DNA from: Pseudaminobacter salicylatoxidans
GTDB taxonomy: Bacteria; Pseudomonadota; Alphaproteobacteria; Rhizobiales; Rhizobiaceae
Reading direction: 5' to 3'
Assembly: GCF_003148475.1 (NCBI RefSeq)
Contig: NZ_QGGG01000010.1
Span: forward strand, 62,001 to 126,000
DNA: 64,000 nt
The notes below the pieces were generated by a model. It was not told the origin of the DNA. It was given only the letters and a program-made list of their open reading frames with translations, and did no database searches. Positions within the stretch are counted from its first letter, which is position 1, and each line of letters begins with the position of its first letter. Of the stretch, positions 18,450-27,340 are shown piece after piece. The position numbers and the translations under genes are program-made.

Positions 18450-20213
18450 GTGGGTGACGGCATGAGACCCCTCATCGACCCGCGGTTCGGCGACATAGAA
18501 GACGACGCCTCCAGTACGAAGAAGCGGTCGCTTGCGTCGATTGCCGGCAGCATGTTGATCGAGATCAGCCTGCTGAAACTGGCGATAGCGTGGCTCCTCC
18601 TGCTGATCCTGCCCGGATTGTTCCTCGGGCTGTTTCCCATCGCGGCCGCCGCCTGGTTCCAGACGCTATCGGATCGTGTATTCGAACCGCTCGACGGCGT
18701 TGTGCCCCTGCTGATCCTTCTATTGGTGCTTGCCGTCGGCTGGTATGGCGGCAGGGCCTTCCTGCGGCTTGCCGAACACAGCTTCTGGGCGCTGACTTCG
18801 ATCGTCGTCCAGCCCGGCTACGGGGCCTGTCGCGAAGGGCTGCGGCACCTGGCGGAACGTCTGCTGCCTGCCGGCGCATCACAAATGACACGCGTGCGAT
18901 GGCGCGCCGGTGCCGCTGCCATCGCGGGCATTCTCGTGTCGCTGCTCGCATTGCTTCTGCTTTATGCGGTGTGGCCGTCGACCCATGTGTTCGGCGCCTT
19001 GCAGGAAGTCGGCTCGATCGAGCAACTGGCGCGCGTCGCGCTCGCCAACAGCGTGGCGGTGATCTGCGTTTATCTGGCGGCCGGAGCACTGACCTGGGCA
19101 TTTGCCGACACCACCATGTCGCAGCCGCGCGACCTCGAAAGCTTCGATACCGCCCCGGCCGATGCCCGGCGGTGGCGGATCGTTCACCTCTCCGACATCC
19201 ATATCGTCGGGGAGCCTTATGGTTTCCGCATCGAAAGCGGCCGCGCCGGGCCGCGCGGCAACGACCGTCTGCGCAGCCTTTTCGTGAGGCTCGAAGAGAT
19301 CGACCGCGCCGCGCGGCTCGACCACATATTGATCACCGGCGACATCACCGATGCCGGGCGGATGGCCGAATGGACCGAATTCTTCACGATCATGGAGGCG
19401 CATCCCACCCTTGCCGACAGGGTGCTCATCATTCCCGGCAATCACGACCTCAACATCGTGGATCGCGCCAACCCGGCGCGCATGGACCTGCCTACCAGCC
19501 CCAATCCGCGCCTGAGGCAGTTGCGCATGCTGTCCGGCATGGAATGGGTACAAGGCACACGCGTCCGGGTCGTGGATCACGAAGGCAGAACGCTGGGCGC
19601 AAGCCTGGCCACCGCGCTCGAAGCCTGGCGCCCGGCCATCGAACGTTTCGCCGATGCCGCCCGGCCGAGATTCTCACGCCGGCTGTCCACACTCTGGAGC
19701 GAGATATTTCCGATGATCCTGCCTCCGGACGGAGCAAGCGGCCTTGGCCTCGTACTGTTCAATTCCAATGCCGACACGCATTTTTCCTTCACCAACGCAC
19801 TTGGCCTGGTTTCGGCCGAGCAGGTGCGCGCATTCGAGCATGTGGCAAAAAACTACCCGCAGGCGCGCTGGCTGGTGCTGCTGCATCACCATGCCATCGA
19901 ATATCCTCACGCGACCAAAGCGCTGTCGGAACGCATCGGCACCGCCCTCATCAACGGGAACTGGTTCCTGCGCCGGCTGAAGCCTTTTGCCGGACGCGCC
20001 GTGCTGATGCACGGACACCGGCATATCGACTGGATCGGGCAGTGCGAGGGCCTGCTGATCGTCTCGGCCCCGTCGCCCGTCATGGAGGCGACTGACGACA
20101 TGCCGACCGCCTTCTACATCCACACCATCGCCGCAACTGGCGACGGCAGCCTCAAGCTGCTGCGGCCCGAGCGCATAGAACTTGCAGGAGTGCCCCGCCC
20201 CGATGAGCCGTAA
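18450..20213 (+). CDS. Membrane-anchored calcineurin-like metallophosphoesterase
   Basis: Residues up to about 230 contain four transmembrane stretches; the C-terminal part is a dimetal phosphoesterase domain. The metal ligands are visible in order: HLSDIHIVG (DxH), LITGDITD (GD), IIPGNHDLN (GNHD), LLHHHAIEY (H) and LMHGHRHIDW (GHxH). It could hydrolyse a phosphodiester or a phospholipid/nucleotide at the membrane; the substrate is unknown. GTG at 18450 and ATG at 18462 (MRPLIDPRFG) are both possible starts; the GAGG motif favours the ATG slightly. It is 17 bases after the HdeD-like gene and stops 6 bases before the convergent dehydrogenase. Confidence 0.83.
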   Translation: MGDGMRPLIDPRFGDIEDDASSTKKRSLASIAGSMLIEISLLKLAIAWLLLLILPGLFLGLFPIAAAAWFQTLSDRVFEPLDGVVPLLILLLVLAVGWYGGRAFLRLAEHSFWALTSIVVQPGYGACREGLRHLAERLLPAGASQMTRVRWRAGAAAIAGILVSLLALLLLYAVWPSTHVFGALQEVGSIEQLARVALANSVAVICVYLAAGALTWAFADTTMSQPRDLESFDTAPADARRWRIVHLSDIHIVGEPYGFRIESGRAGPRGNDRLRSLFVRLEEIDRAARLDHILITGDITDAGRMAEWTEFFTIMEAHPTLADRVLIIPGNHDLNIVDRANPARMDLPTSPNPRLRQLRMLSGMEWVQGTRVRVVDHEGRTLGASLATALEAWRPAIERFADAARPRFSRRLSTLWSEIFPMILPPDGASGLGLVLFNSNADTHFSFTNALGLVSAEQVRAFEHVAKNYPQARWLVLLHHHAIEYPHATKALSERIGTALINGNWFLRRLKPFAGRAVLMHGHRHIDWIGQCEGLLIVSAPSPVMEATDDMPTAFYIHTIAATGDGSLKLLRPERIELAGVPRPDEP

Positions 20214-20219
20214 CCGGTG

Positions 20220-21203
20220 TCACGGAACCAGCACCGCCGCTCCGCTGAAGCGGCCGGCACGCAGATCCGCCAGAGCAAGGTTGGCCTGGTCGAGCGGATA
20301 GGTCGTTGTGTGGGTGCGAACGCCCGCCTCCGTTGCAACGGGGAAGAATTCTCGCCCATCCTGCCGCGTCAGATTGGCGACGGAAACCAGTTCTCGCTCC
20401 TCCCAAAGAAGCGAATAGGGCATGGCCGGGATATCGCTCATATGAATGCCGCCGCAAACCACACATCCTCCCTTGCGGACAGCACGCAAAGCCTGTGGCA
20501 CCAGCCCACCCACCGGAGCGAAGATGATGGCCGCGTCAAGCGGTTCGGGCGGCAGCGTCCCGGAACCGCCTGCCCAGACTGCGCCGAGGTCGCGCGCGAA
20601 ACGCTGCGCCTCCCTGTCGCCCGCCCGGGTGAACGCATAGACCTCACGGCCCCGCCACACGCATATCTGCGCGATGATGTGCGCTGCCGCACCAAAGCCA
20701 TAGAGTCCGATCCTGCGTCCCGAACCCGCCCGTTTCAGTGAGCGCCAGCCGATCAGTCCGGCGCACAGCAATGGCGCCAGCGAGACCGGATCGGCCTCCA
20801 TGTCGAGATCGAATGTGAAATCACCGTCCGCCAAAACGTGCGTGGCAAAGCCGCCATCGCGCGTGTAGCCGGTGAATTGCGGTGCGTCGCAGAGATTTTC
20901 CGCGTCGTTGCGGCAATAGCCGCACACGCCACAGGCATGCCCCAGCCACGGCACACCCACGCGGCGACCGACACGCGCCGGATCGACGCCCTCTCCCACC
21001 GCATCGACAAGCCCCACGATCTCGTGCCCCGGCACGAGCGGCAATTTGGGATCAGGCAGATCGCCATCCACGACATGAAGATCAGTGCGGCAAACGGCAC
21101 AGGCTTCAACCACCAGACGAATCTCGCCCGGCCCCGGTAATGGATCGGGGCGTTCGGTGAACACCAGCGGCTTGCCGACCGCTTCCAACACCATCGCCTG
21201 CAT
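20220..21203 (-). CDS. Zinc-dependent alcohol dehydrogenase family protein
   Basis: A 327-residue medium-chain dehydrogenase. It has the catalytic zinc Cys in ACAVCRTDLH, the second ligand region VPGHEIVG, the structural zinc four-cysteine cluster (CGVCGYCRNDAENLC) and a Rossmann motif (GLYGFGAAAH). It probably oxidises an alcohol to an aldehyde with NAD(P). The Met at 21203 (MQAMVLEAVGKPL) was chosen because it begins the family homology; longer in-frame starts exist at 21224 and 21332. It runs convergent with the phosphoesterase gene. Confidence 0.9.
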   Translation of the reverse strand: MQAMVLEAVGKPLVFTERPDPLPGPGEIRLVVEACAVCRTDLHVVDGDLPDPKLPLVPGHEIVGLVDAVGEGVDPARVGRRVGVPWLGHACGVCGYCRNDAENLCDAPQFTGYTRDGGFATHVLADGDFTFDLDMEADPVSLAPLLCAGLIGWRSLKRAGSGRRIGLYGFGAAAHIIAQICVWRGREVYAFTRAGDREAQRFARDLGAVWAGGSGTLPPEPLDAAIIFAPVGGLVPQALRAVRKGGCVVCGGIHMSDIPAMPYSLLWEERELVSVANLTRQDGREFFPVATEAGVRTHTTTYPLDQANLALADLRAGRFSGAAVLVP

Positions 21204-21376
21204 GGCTTCGCCTTTGATCGCCATTCGCAGCCGATAACAGTGGAGACTGCCAGCAGTTCCACCTCTGGCCCGCCCGGCGCAAATGCGGCTCCACGGCTGA
21301 ACGAAACCCGAGCGATGGGACAATTTTGCCACGCCTTTGAAAACAAGCCGGTTTTCGTCAACCTTGAAATTGTCCT

Positions 21377-23215
21377 ATGACGGGTGCCATTGCCAATTTC
21401 GTTTCCCGTCGAACGGACGTCGCCGTGCATTCCGAGACCCCGACCGCCATCGCCTACAGACGACTGCGCATCCAACTTCGCGAAACATGGCGGTTTCTCA
21501 CCGCGCGCGGCATCACCATCGTGCTGCTTGCCTGTGTCGTGGGCGTGATCGCCGGCGCGCTCGCCACCGTCCTGGGTTCCATCGTGCAATTCATGCATTG
21601 GGTGCTTTTCGGCCTGCCTGCCGGAGCACGGCTTTCAGCGATGTTCTCGCTGTCCAGCCCCTGGCAGGCGCTGGTGCCGGCCGCCGGCGGCGCGGTCCTC
21701 GGCCTGAGCGTCATATATCTCAAGCTGCGCCGCTACCGCACACCGGTGGATCCTATCGAAGCCAATGCGCTCTATGGCGGCCGGCTGTCCATGACCGATA
21801 CGTTCATCGTCGCCGGCCAGACCATGGTGTCGAGCGGCTTCGGCGCATCCGTCGGCCTCGAGGCCGCCTACACGCAGACCGGCTCGGGCATCGCTTCATG
21901 GATCGCGCAGAAATTCGGGCTGCGGCGCGGCGACGTGCGCATATTGGTGGGTTGCGGCGCGGCAGGCGCCATCGCGGCCGCTTTCGGCGCACCGCTTACC
22001 GGCGCGTTCTATGGGTTCGAGCTTATCATCGGCGTTTATTCGATCGCCAATATCGCGCCCGTGATGGCTGCGGCGATCTGCGCGTCACTGACCGCCAGCT
22101 ATATGGGCGGGGTGCAGTTTCCGATCGATCTGGGCCAGCTTCCGCCAATGACAGCGGCGCAATATGTACCCTTCATCATCCTGGGCCTGCTGGCCGGTGG
22201 CGTTTCCATAGGCATCATGCGGCTGGTGACGCTGGTGGAACGGTTCTTCATCAAGGCCCGTATCATGCCCTGGCTTCGTCCGGCAATCGGCGGCCTGATC
22301 GTCGGGATGCTCGCGTTGCTGACGCCGCAGGTGCTATCGAGCGGCCATGGCGGTCTGCACCGGGAACTGGCCATGAATTACGGCCTCGCCGTCATCGTCC
22401 AGATATTCCTGCTCAAGCTGCTGGCCTCTGCCGTGTCGCTCGGCTCAGGCTTTCGCGGCGGCCTGTTTTTCGCCTCGCTCTTCCTCGGGGCGCTGCTGGG
22501 CAAGATATTCGCCGCCGGAATGGCCGTGCTTTCACCGGAAATCGGCATCGACCCGCTGGTCTCGGCAATGGTTGGCATGACATCGCTGGCCGTGGGTGTG
22601 ATCGGCGGGCCGCTGACCATGACCTTCCTGGCGCTGGAATCCAGCGGCAATCTCGCGCTCACCGGCGTGGTGCTTGCGGCGGCGATCGTCTCGTCGTTGC
22701 TTGTGCGCGAAACCTTCGGCTTCTCCTTCTCGACCTGGCGTTTCCATCTGCGCGGCGAGACGATCCGCGGCGCGCAGGACATCGGCTGGATGCGCAACCT
22801 AACCGTCGGCAGCATGATGCGCGAGGACGTGCGCACCGTTCCGGGCGACATGACGGTGGCCGATTTCCGCACAGCGGTGCCACTGGGCTCCACCCAGCGC
22901 GTCATCGCGGTCGATCCCGACAAGAAATATCTGGGCATGATCATCGTCGCCGAAATCCATGCCCAACCGCCCTCCGCCGATGTGAACCATGAGCCCGTCG
23001 TCGATTTCGCCAGGCACCGCGACACGGTTCTGGTGCCGACCATGAACGTGAAAGCCGCGGCCGAAACGTGCGCGCGCGCAGGCGGCGAGGAACTGGCGGT
23101 GGTGCAGGATTTCGTCGGGCGCAAGGTGATCGCCCTGCTCACCGAAGGCCACATGCTGCGCCGCTATGCCGAGGAACTCGACAAGGTGCGTCGCGACATC
23201 GCCGGCGAACGATAG
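21377..23215 (+). CDS. CLC-family chloride channel/antiporter with C-terminal CBS-like region
   Basis: A 612-residue membrane protein of the CLC superfamily with a C-terminal cytoplasmic region (about 470-612) resembling a CBS pair. The gating glutamate survives in GASVGLEAAYTQ, but the usual GREGP motif reads GLEAA. The later GxFxP-like motif reads GGLFFASLF without the usual proline. Either this is a divergent branch, or ion selectivity differs from E. coli ClcA. It is divergent from the alcohol dehydrogenase gene. Confidence 0.87.
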   Translation: MTGAIANFVSRRTDVAVHSETPTAIAYRRLRIQLRETWRFLTARGITIVLLACVVGVIAGALATVLGSIVQFMHWVLFGLPAGARLSAMFSLSSPWQALVPAAGGAVLGLSVIYLKLRRYRTPVDPIEANALYGGRLSMTDTFIVAGQTMVSSGFGASVGLEAAYTQTGSGIASWIAQKFGLRRGDVRILVGCGAAGAIAAAFGAPLTGAFYGFELIIGVYSIANIAPVMAAAICASLTASYMGGVQFPIDLGQLPPMTAAQYVPFIILGLLAGGVSIGIMRLVTLVERFFIKARIMPWLRPAIGGLIVGMLALLTPQVLSSGHGGLHRELAMNYGLAVIVQIFLLKLLASAVSLGSGFRGGLFFASLFLGALLGKIFAAGMAVLSPEIGIDPLVSAMVGMTSLAVGVIGGPLTMTFLALESSGNLALTGVVLAAAIVSSLLVRETFGFSFSTWRFHLRGETIRGAQDIGWMRNLTVGSMMREDVRTVPGDMTVADFRTAVPLGSTQRVIAVDPDKKYLGMIIVAEIHAQPPSADVNHEPVVDFARHRDTVLVPTMNVKAAAETCARAGGEELAVVQDFVGRKVIALLTEGHMLRRYAEELDKVRRDIAGER

Positions 23216-23307
23216 ACACCCTCACGGGACCCTCCGCCCGCCTCCCCCGGCGATCCTCGGAAACGTTGAAGGCACCACCGCTCACCACCCGAAGCCAGCA
23301 GCGCAAA

Positions 23308-23337
23308 CGCCCGCCTCTTCAGCCGAAGAGACGGGCG
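23308..23337. terminator. Hairpin between the CLC gene and the lipoprotein gene
   Basis: Inverted repeat CGCCCGCCTCTT / AAGAGACGGGCG with one internal mismatch and a 6-nt loop. It lies between two convergent genes and could serve both. T-runs on either side are short, so it is only a moderate intrinsic-terminator candidate. Confidence 0.5.
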
Positions 23338-23362
23338 GTAAAAACTGATCGGCATGCCGCGA

Positions 23363-23674
23363 TCAGTTGCAGCGCGCCTCATAGGTGCGCGGATTGCCGT
23401 AACGGTCATAAAGCGGGCGTCCACGGCGGTCATATTGCTGGTAGACGCACATCCCCGGCGTGGTGGCTACACCCAGCGCGGCTCCCGCCACGCCGCCGAT
23501 CAGCGCACCGGCCACGGTGCTGCCGGTATTGCCGCCGATGGCCTGTCCGGCCAAGGCTCCCACGCCGGCGCCGACGGCGCCGCCACCCAAGGCGCGCTCC
23601 TGCGGCGTGTTGCAACCGGCAAGGGCAAGCGTGCCGAGCGCCAGAACCGCAGCCAGAGACAAGCGTTTGTTCAT
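23363..23674 (-). CDS. Glycine-zipper lipoprotein
   Basis: A 103-residue protein with a lipoprotein signal peptide (MNKRLSLAAVLALGT, lipobox LALAGC, Cys at 21). A glycine-zipper segment (GGGAVGAGVGALAGQAIGG) is repeated by a second glycine-rich stretch. The C-terminus contains YDRRGRPLYDRYGNPRTYEA. Outer-membrane attachment is likely. An AGGAGAGG ribosome-binding site precedes the ATG. Related to small glycine-zipper outer-membrane proteins of unknown exact function. Confidence 0.85.
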   Translation of the reverse strand: MNKRLSLAAVLALGTLALAGCNTPQERALGGGAVGAGVGALAGQAIGGNTGSTVAGALIGGVAGAALGVATTPGMCVYQQYDRRGRPLYDRYGNPRTYEARCN

Positions 23675-23845
23675 CGAAGACCTCTCCTGTTATCGATGCG
23701 GCGTTAATATCATATCGCACACTCAACGTCACCGGGAACTGAGGCCACGACGCAACCGGGACGCTACCGGCGGGATTTTTGCGGGACGACCCTCCCGCTG
23801 CCGCCGATCAGCCACATATTCCCGCTAACGCGATTTTCGAAGCCC

Positions 23846-24487
23846 ATGTCAGAACTCATCTCGCCAACATTGCTCCATCAGCTGATGCATACCTACGGTT
23901 TGTGGGCGCTGTTTGCCGTGGTAACCGCAGAAAGCATGGGCGTTCCCATGCCCGGCGAGACCGCGCTGGTTTCGGCGGCTCTCTATGCCGGCGCCACACA
24001 CGGCATGGAACTGGTCGATGTCATCGCGGTGGCCGCCGCAGGGGCGATAATCGGCGACAATATCGGCTATCTGGTCGGCCACACGGTCGGGCTGAAAATG
24101 CTTACCAGATATGGACGCTATGTGCGTCTTGACGAAGGCAGGCTGCGGATTGGCCAATATCTGTTTCTGAAACATGGCGGCAAGATCGTCTTCTTCGGCC
24201 GCTTCGTTGCATTCCTGCGCATATTCGCCGCCGTGCTTGCCGGCGCCAACCGCATGAGTTGGTCCCATTTCCTGGCCATGAACGCAGCCGGCGGCATCTG
24301 CTGGGCGGTCCTGTTTGGAGGTGGCGCCTATTTCTTCGGCGAGCGCGTCAGGGCAGTCGCCGGGCCGGCAAGCGCGCTTGCCCTCGTCGCGACGCTCCTG
24401 TTCGTGGTCGCCGGGCTGGTGTTCATACGCCGCAATGAACAGGAACTCGTCGCGCGTGCCAAAGCAGGCATTTCAAACCGGAGCTGA
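23846..24487 (+). CDS. DedA-family membrane protein
   Basis: A 213-residue inner-membrane protein with the DedA/VTT signature: ESMGVPMPGETAL, the FxGRFxxxxR-like segment FFGRFVAFLRIF, and the glycine-rich NAAGGICW region. DedA proteins are implicated in membrane potential, undecaprenyl-phosphate or phospholipid flipping and antimicrobial peptide resistance. It is convergent with mprF, with only 14 bases between the stops. Confidence 0.93.
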   Translation: MSELISPTLLHQLMHTYGLWALFAVVTAESMGVPMPGETALVSAALYAGATHGMELVDVIAVAAAGAIIGDNIGYLVGHTVGLKMLTRYGRYVRLDEGRLRIGQYLFLKHGGKIVFFGRFVAFLRIFAAVLAGANRMSWSHFLAMNAAGGICWAVLFGGGAYFFGERVRAVAGPASALALVATLLFVVAGLVFIRRNEQELVARAKAGISNRS

Positions 24488-24501
24488 ACCGCGGACGGCG
24501 C

Positions 24502-27144
24502 TCAAGCCACCTGCTTCATGCGTTGACGCCGCCGCTTCGGCTTTAACGAACTGGCGCCGATGAGCCGGCCCAGACCGCCGGAGATCAGGGCATTCAGGTC
24601 GAGCAACACCTGCGGTATGCTGAGCCCGCCCGGGCAGGCCAGATATTGAGGCGTCCACACTGGCGAGAACTTCTGCTTGAAGGCACGCAATCCCTCGAAA
24701 TGATAGAAGTCGTCACCGTGGCGAAAGACGAAAGTCGCCATGCGGTTCCAGCGCGACGCCAGCGCGTGATCGGCAAGTCCCGACAAGGGCGCCGCGCCGA
24801 GATTGAACCAGCGATAGCCCTGCTCCTTGCCATAGAGCAGCAGTTGCACGAACAGCGCATCCATGAGCACTTTCGAAGCGCCCGGGAGATAGCGCATCAG
24901 GTCGACGGATATTTCGTTCATGCCGCCGCTGCGCCAGATGTTGGCAAAGGCCACGATCCGATTTCCGTGCCGGCTGTCGCGCATGACAGCGCAATCGAAA
25001 TGCGCCAGATAGGCCGGATCGAAACGACCGAGCGAAAAACCCTTTTCGCTGCCGCCCTTCTCCCGCAGCCATGCGTCCGAAACCTGCCTCAATTCTTCCA
25101 CGATCGCGGGGACGTCCTTGCGCGCGACGACCTCGAAGATCAGCCCCTCCTTGGCGGCGCGGCGTTCGGCATAGCGGTGCTCCTGGTTTTTTGGGCCTTC
25201 CAGCGAAAAATCCTCAAGCTTTACGCGCGCCACCTCGCCGAGTTTCAGCAGCGCATATCCCATGTCGAGATAAACTGGCAGGTTGTCCGGGCGCACCGCA
25301 TAGAAAACGGCCCGCATGGCCTCATGGTCGGCCATGTCGCGAAATTGCCAGATGAGGTCCTCGACCTGCTCCGGATCGCCGACCGGGTCGCCCATCGAAA
25401 CCAGCGAGCGGCCCGACCGAGCATACATCAGAAAGGCTGATCCATCCGGCGACCAGAGAAATTCCTTGTCGCCGAGGAAAGCAATGTTGGTCTGGGTGTC
25501 GGGTGAGTGGGCGATGACCGCCGCGATTGCGTCTGATTCGGGCTTGCCGGCCTGCTTCGACTTCGGCGGGGGCCGGTATATGAGTGTCGCCACGCCGAGC
25601 GCAGCAGCCGCCACCACGAGACCCACCATGGCCCGCAGGAAACGCGACGCTCCGCCCTCCCAGGCGAACTCCCAGAACAGCTCGTTGGAATATTCGACGT
25701 GGGAATACGAGAAGAAGCCGAGCCAGATCGTGGCGACCAGCACCAGCGTCACCAGCCCCAGCCACTCCCAGGAAAGGCTGGAGATGCGTTGTGGCACACG
25801 GCGATAGAACGCCCTTCGCGAGAGCAGCAGAAACACGGCCGCGAGCGCCAATGTCAGCGCCTCTTCCCAATCCAAGCCCTTGGCGATCGAAAACACCGCT
25901 CCGGCCATCAGCATTCCCACCGCCACAGCCCATGCCGAGAACAGCCGCCGCTGAAGACCATGAGCGATCACCAGCAGGGCCAGGCCGACAAGGCTACCCA
26001 GGAAGTGCGAGGTTTCCACCAGAGGCAGCGGCAACCAGTGTTCCAGCGTTTCCAACCGGCCCGGCAAGCCGGGCGTGGCACCCGAGAACAGCAGGATGAC
26101 GCCGGAGATGAACACCACGGTGGCGGCCACCAGCGGCACCATGGCCTTGATCGTCCTTGTGGGGCCGACGAAGCGGGCGGCCAGCTTGCCGCGTATCATG
26201 CCGGCTTCGGCAGCCGCCAGCATCACCACGGCAATGAAGAAGGGCAGGAAATAGTAGATCAGCCGATAGGCCAGCAGCGATGCGAGTATGTCGGCCCGCC
26301 CCTGCAAGCCTAACCCCGCGATCAGGGTGGCCTCGAACACGCCAATGCCGCCGGGCACGTGGCTGATCGAGCCCAGAATGACGGCGCTCATATAGACGGT
26401 CAGGAAGAGGGCCGGGCCGGCTTGCGCATCGGCCGGCAAAAGCACGAAAAGCACGCCCGACGAGGCGACCAGATCGATCACGCCCACCACAAGCTGCAGC
26501 ACCAGCATGCCGCGCGGCGGCAGCGGGAAGCGCCAGCTCAGCAGCCGCAATTCACGCCCCTGCGGGCCAGCGTAGAAGAACAGCGCCACCAGCGTGGCAA
26601 TGATGGCGAAACCGATGACGCGATCCGCCGAGGCGTGCATGATACGCAGCAGCGACACGCCTTCAGGATCGAACAGCAAGGCCAGCCCCACCACCGCGGT
26701 GAAGGCCAGCCACAGGCCGACCCAGCTCAGCAACACCACCTGGCCGATTTCGCCGGCATCCAGCCCGCTGCGCGAATAGGTACGAAACCGCACCACGCCG
26801 CCCGTGAACAGATGAAAGCCGAGGAAATTGGAGAAGGCATAGCCGCTCATGCCCGACAGCGCCGCGTTGTGCCACGGCACCTTGCCGGGCGCGGCGATGC
26901 GACAGGCGACAATGTCGTAGCTGGCCAGAGCGCAATAGCTGACGAAGGTGGCAAGCAGTGCAATGGCGATGCTCGAGCGCGACATCATGCCCAGCGCGTC
27001 CTTGATGTCCGCCAGCCGCAACCCCGCCGTCATCCGGTGAAAGAGCCACAACGCAACCACTGTCACCACTATGGCGACGACCGGCCCCGAATAGGCGCGC
27101 AAACGCTGATACAGGCGCGCTTTTCCGACAATAGGCTCACTCAT
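24502..27144 (-). CDS. mprF: Bifunctional aminoacyl-phosphatidylglycerol synthase/flippase MprF
   Basis: An 880-residue protein. The N-terminal half has about 14 hydrophobic segments (flippase, including IVHxPGG-like SHVPGGIGVFEA). The C-terminal soluble synthase domain (about residues 530-860) includes FLMYARSGRSLVSMGDPVG and YRWFNLGAAPLSGL. It transfers lysine (or another amino acid) from tRNA to phosphatidylglycerol and flips the product, lowering surface negative charge. The start at 27144 (MSEPIVGKARLY) was chosen over 27210; a GGAGG lies upstream. Pairing with DedA suggests a shared envelope role. Confidence 0.94.
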   Translation of the reverse strand: MSEPIVGKARLYQRLRAYSGPVVAIVVTVVALWLFHRMTAGLRLADIKDALGMMSRSSIAIALLATFVSYCALASYDIVACRIAAPGKVPWHNAALSGMSGYAFSNFLGFHLFTGGVVRFRTYSRSGLDAGEIGQVVLLSWVGLWLAFTAVVGLALLFDPEGVSLLRIMHASADRVIGFAIIATLVALFFYAGPQGRELRLLSWRFPLPPRGMLVLQLVVGVIDLVASSGVLFVLLPADAQAGPALFLTVYMSAVILGSISHVPGGIGVFEATLIAGLGLQGRADILASLLAYRLIYYFLPFFIAVVMLAAAEAGMIRGKLAARFVGPTRTIKAMVPLVAATVVFISGVILLFSGATPGLPGRLETLEHWLPLPLVETSHFLGSLVGLALLVIAHGLQRRLFSAWAVAVGMLMAGAVFSIAKGLDWEEALTLALAAVFLLLSRRAFYRRVPQRISSLSWEWLGLVTLVLVATIWLGFFSYSHVEYSNELFWEFAWEGGASRFLRAMVGLVVAAAALGVATLIYRPPPKSKQAGKPESDAIAAVIAHSPDTQTNIAFLGDKEFLWSPDGSAFLMYARSGRSLVSMGDPVGDPEQVEDLIWQFRDMADHEAMRAVFYAVRPDNLPVYLDMGYALLKLGEVARVKLEDFSLEGPKNQEHRYAERRAAKEGLIFEVVARKDVPAIVEELRQVSDAWLREKGGSEKGFSLGRFDPAYLAHFDCAVMRDSRHGNRIVAFANIWRSGGMNEISVDLMRYLPGASKVLMDALFVQLLLYGKEQGYRWFNLGAAPLSGLADHALASRWNRMATFVFRHGDDFYHFEGLRAFKQKFSPVWTPQYLACPGGLSIPQVLLDLNALISGGLGRLIGASSLKPKRRRQRMKQVA

Positions 27145-27284
27145 GGATGAACGCCGGCCTCCAGATGTTGACGGTCTCGATGGACTAGCACATATACGAA
27201 TCCACTCCACGCCGGGTTTTCACAGCGAACGGCGACCTTAAGCAAGTCTCTCGCGGCTTTTTGACGGCAATCCGTCCATGCGCA

Positions 27285-27321
27285 CGAAAAACCCATCCGG
27301 ACATTTAGGCCCGGATGGGTC
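27285..27321 (-). terminator. Rho-independent terminator of the DegP-like gene
   Basis: A perfect 10-bp stem (ACCCATCCGG / CCGGATGGGT) with a 10-nt loop, followed on the minus strand by five Ts. It lies about 20 bases after the protease stop. Confidence 0.85.
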
Positions 27322-27340
27322 GGTTTCGAGCTGAAATGCG

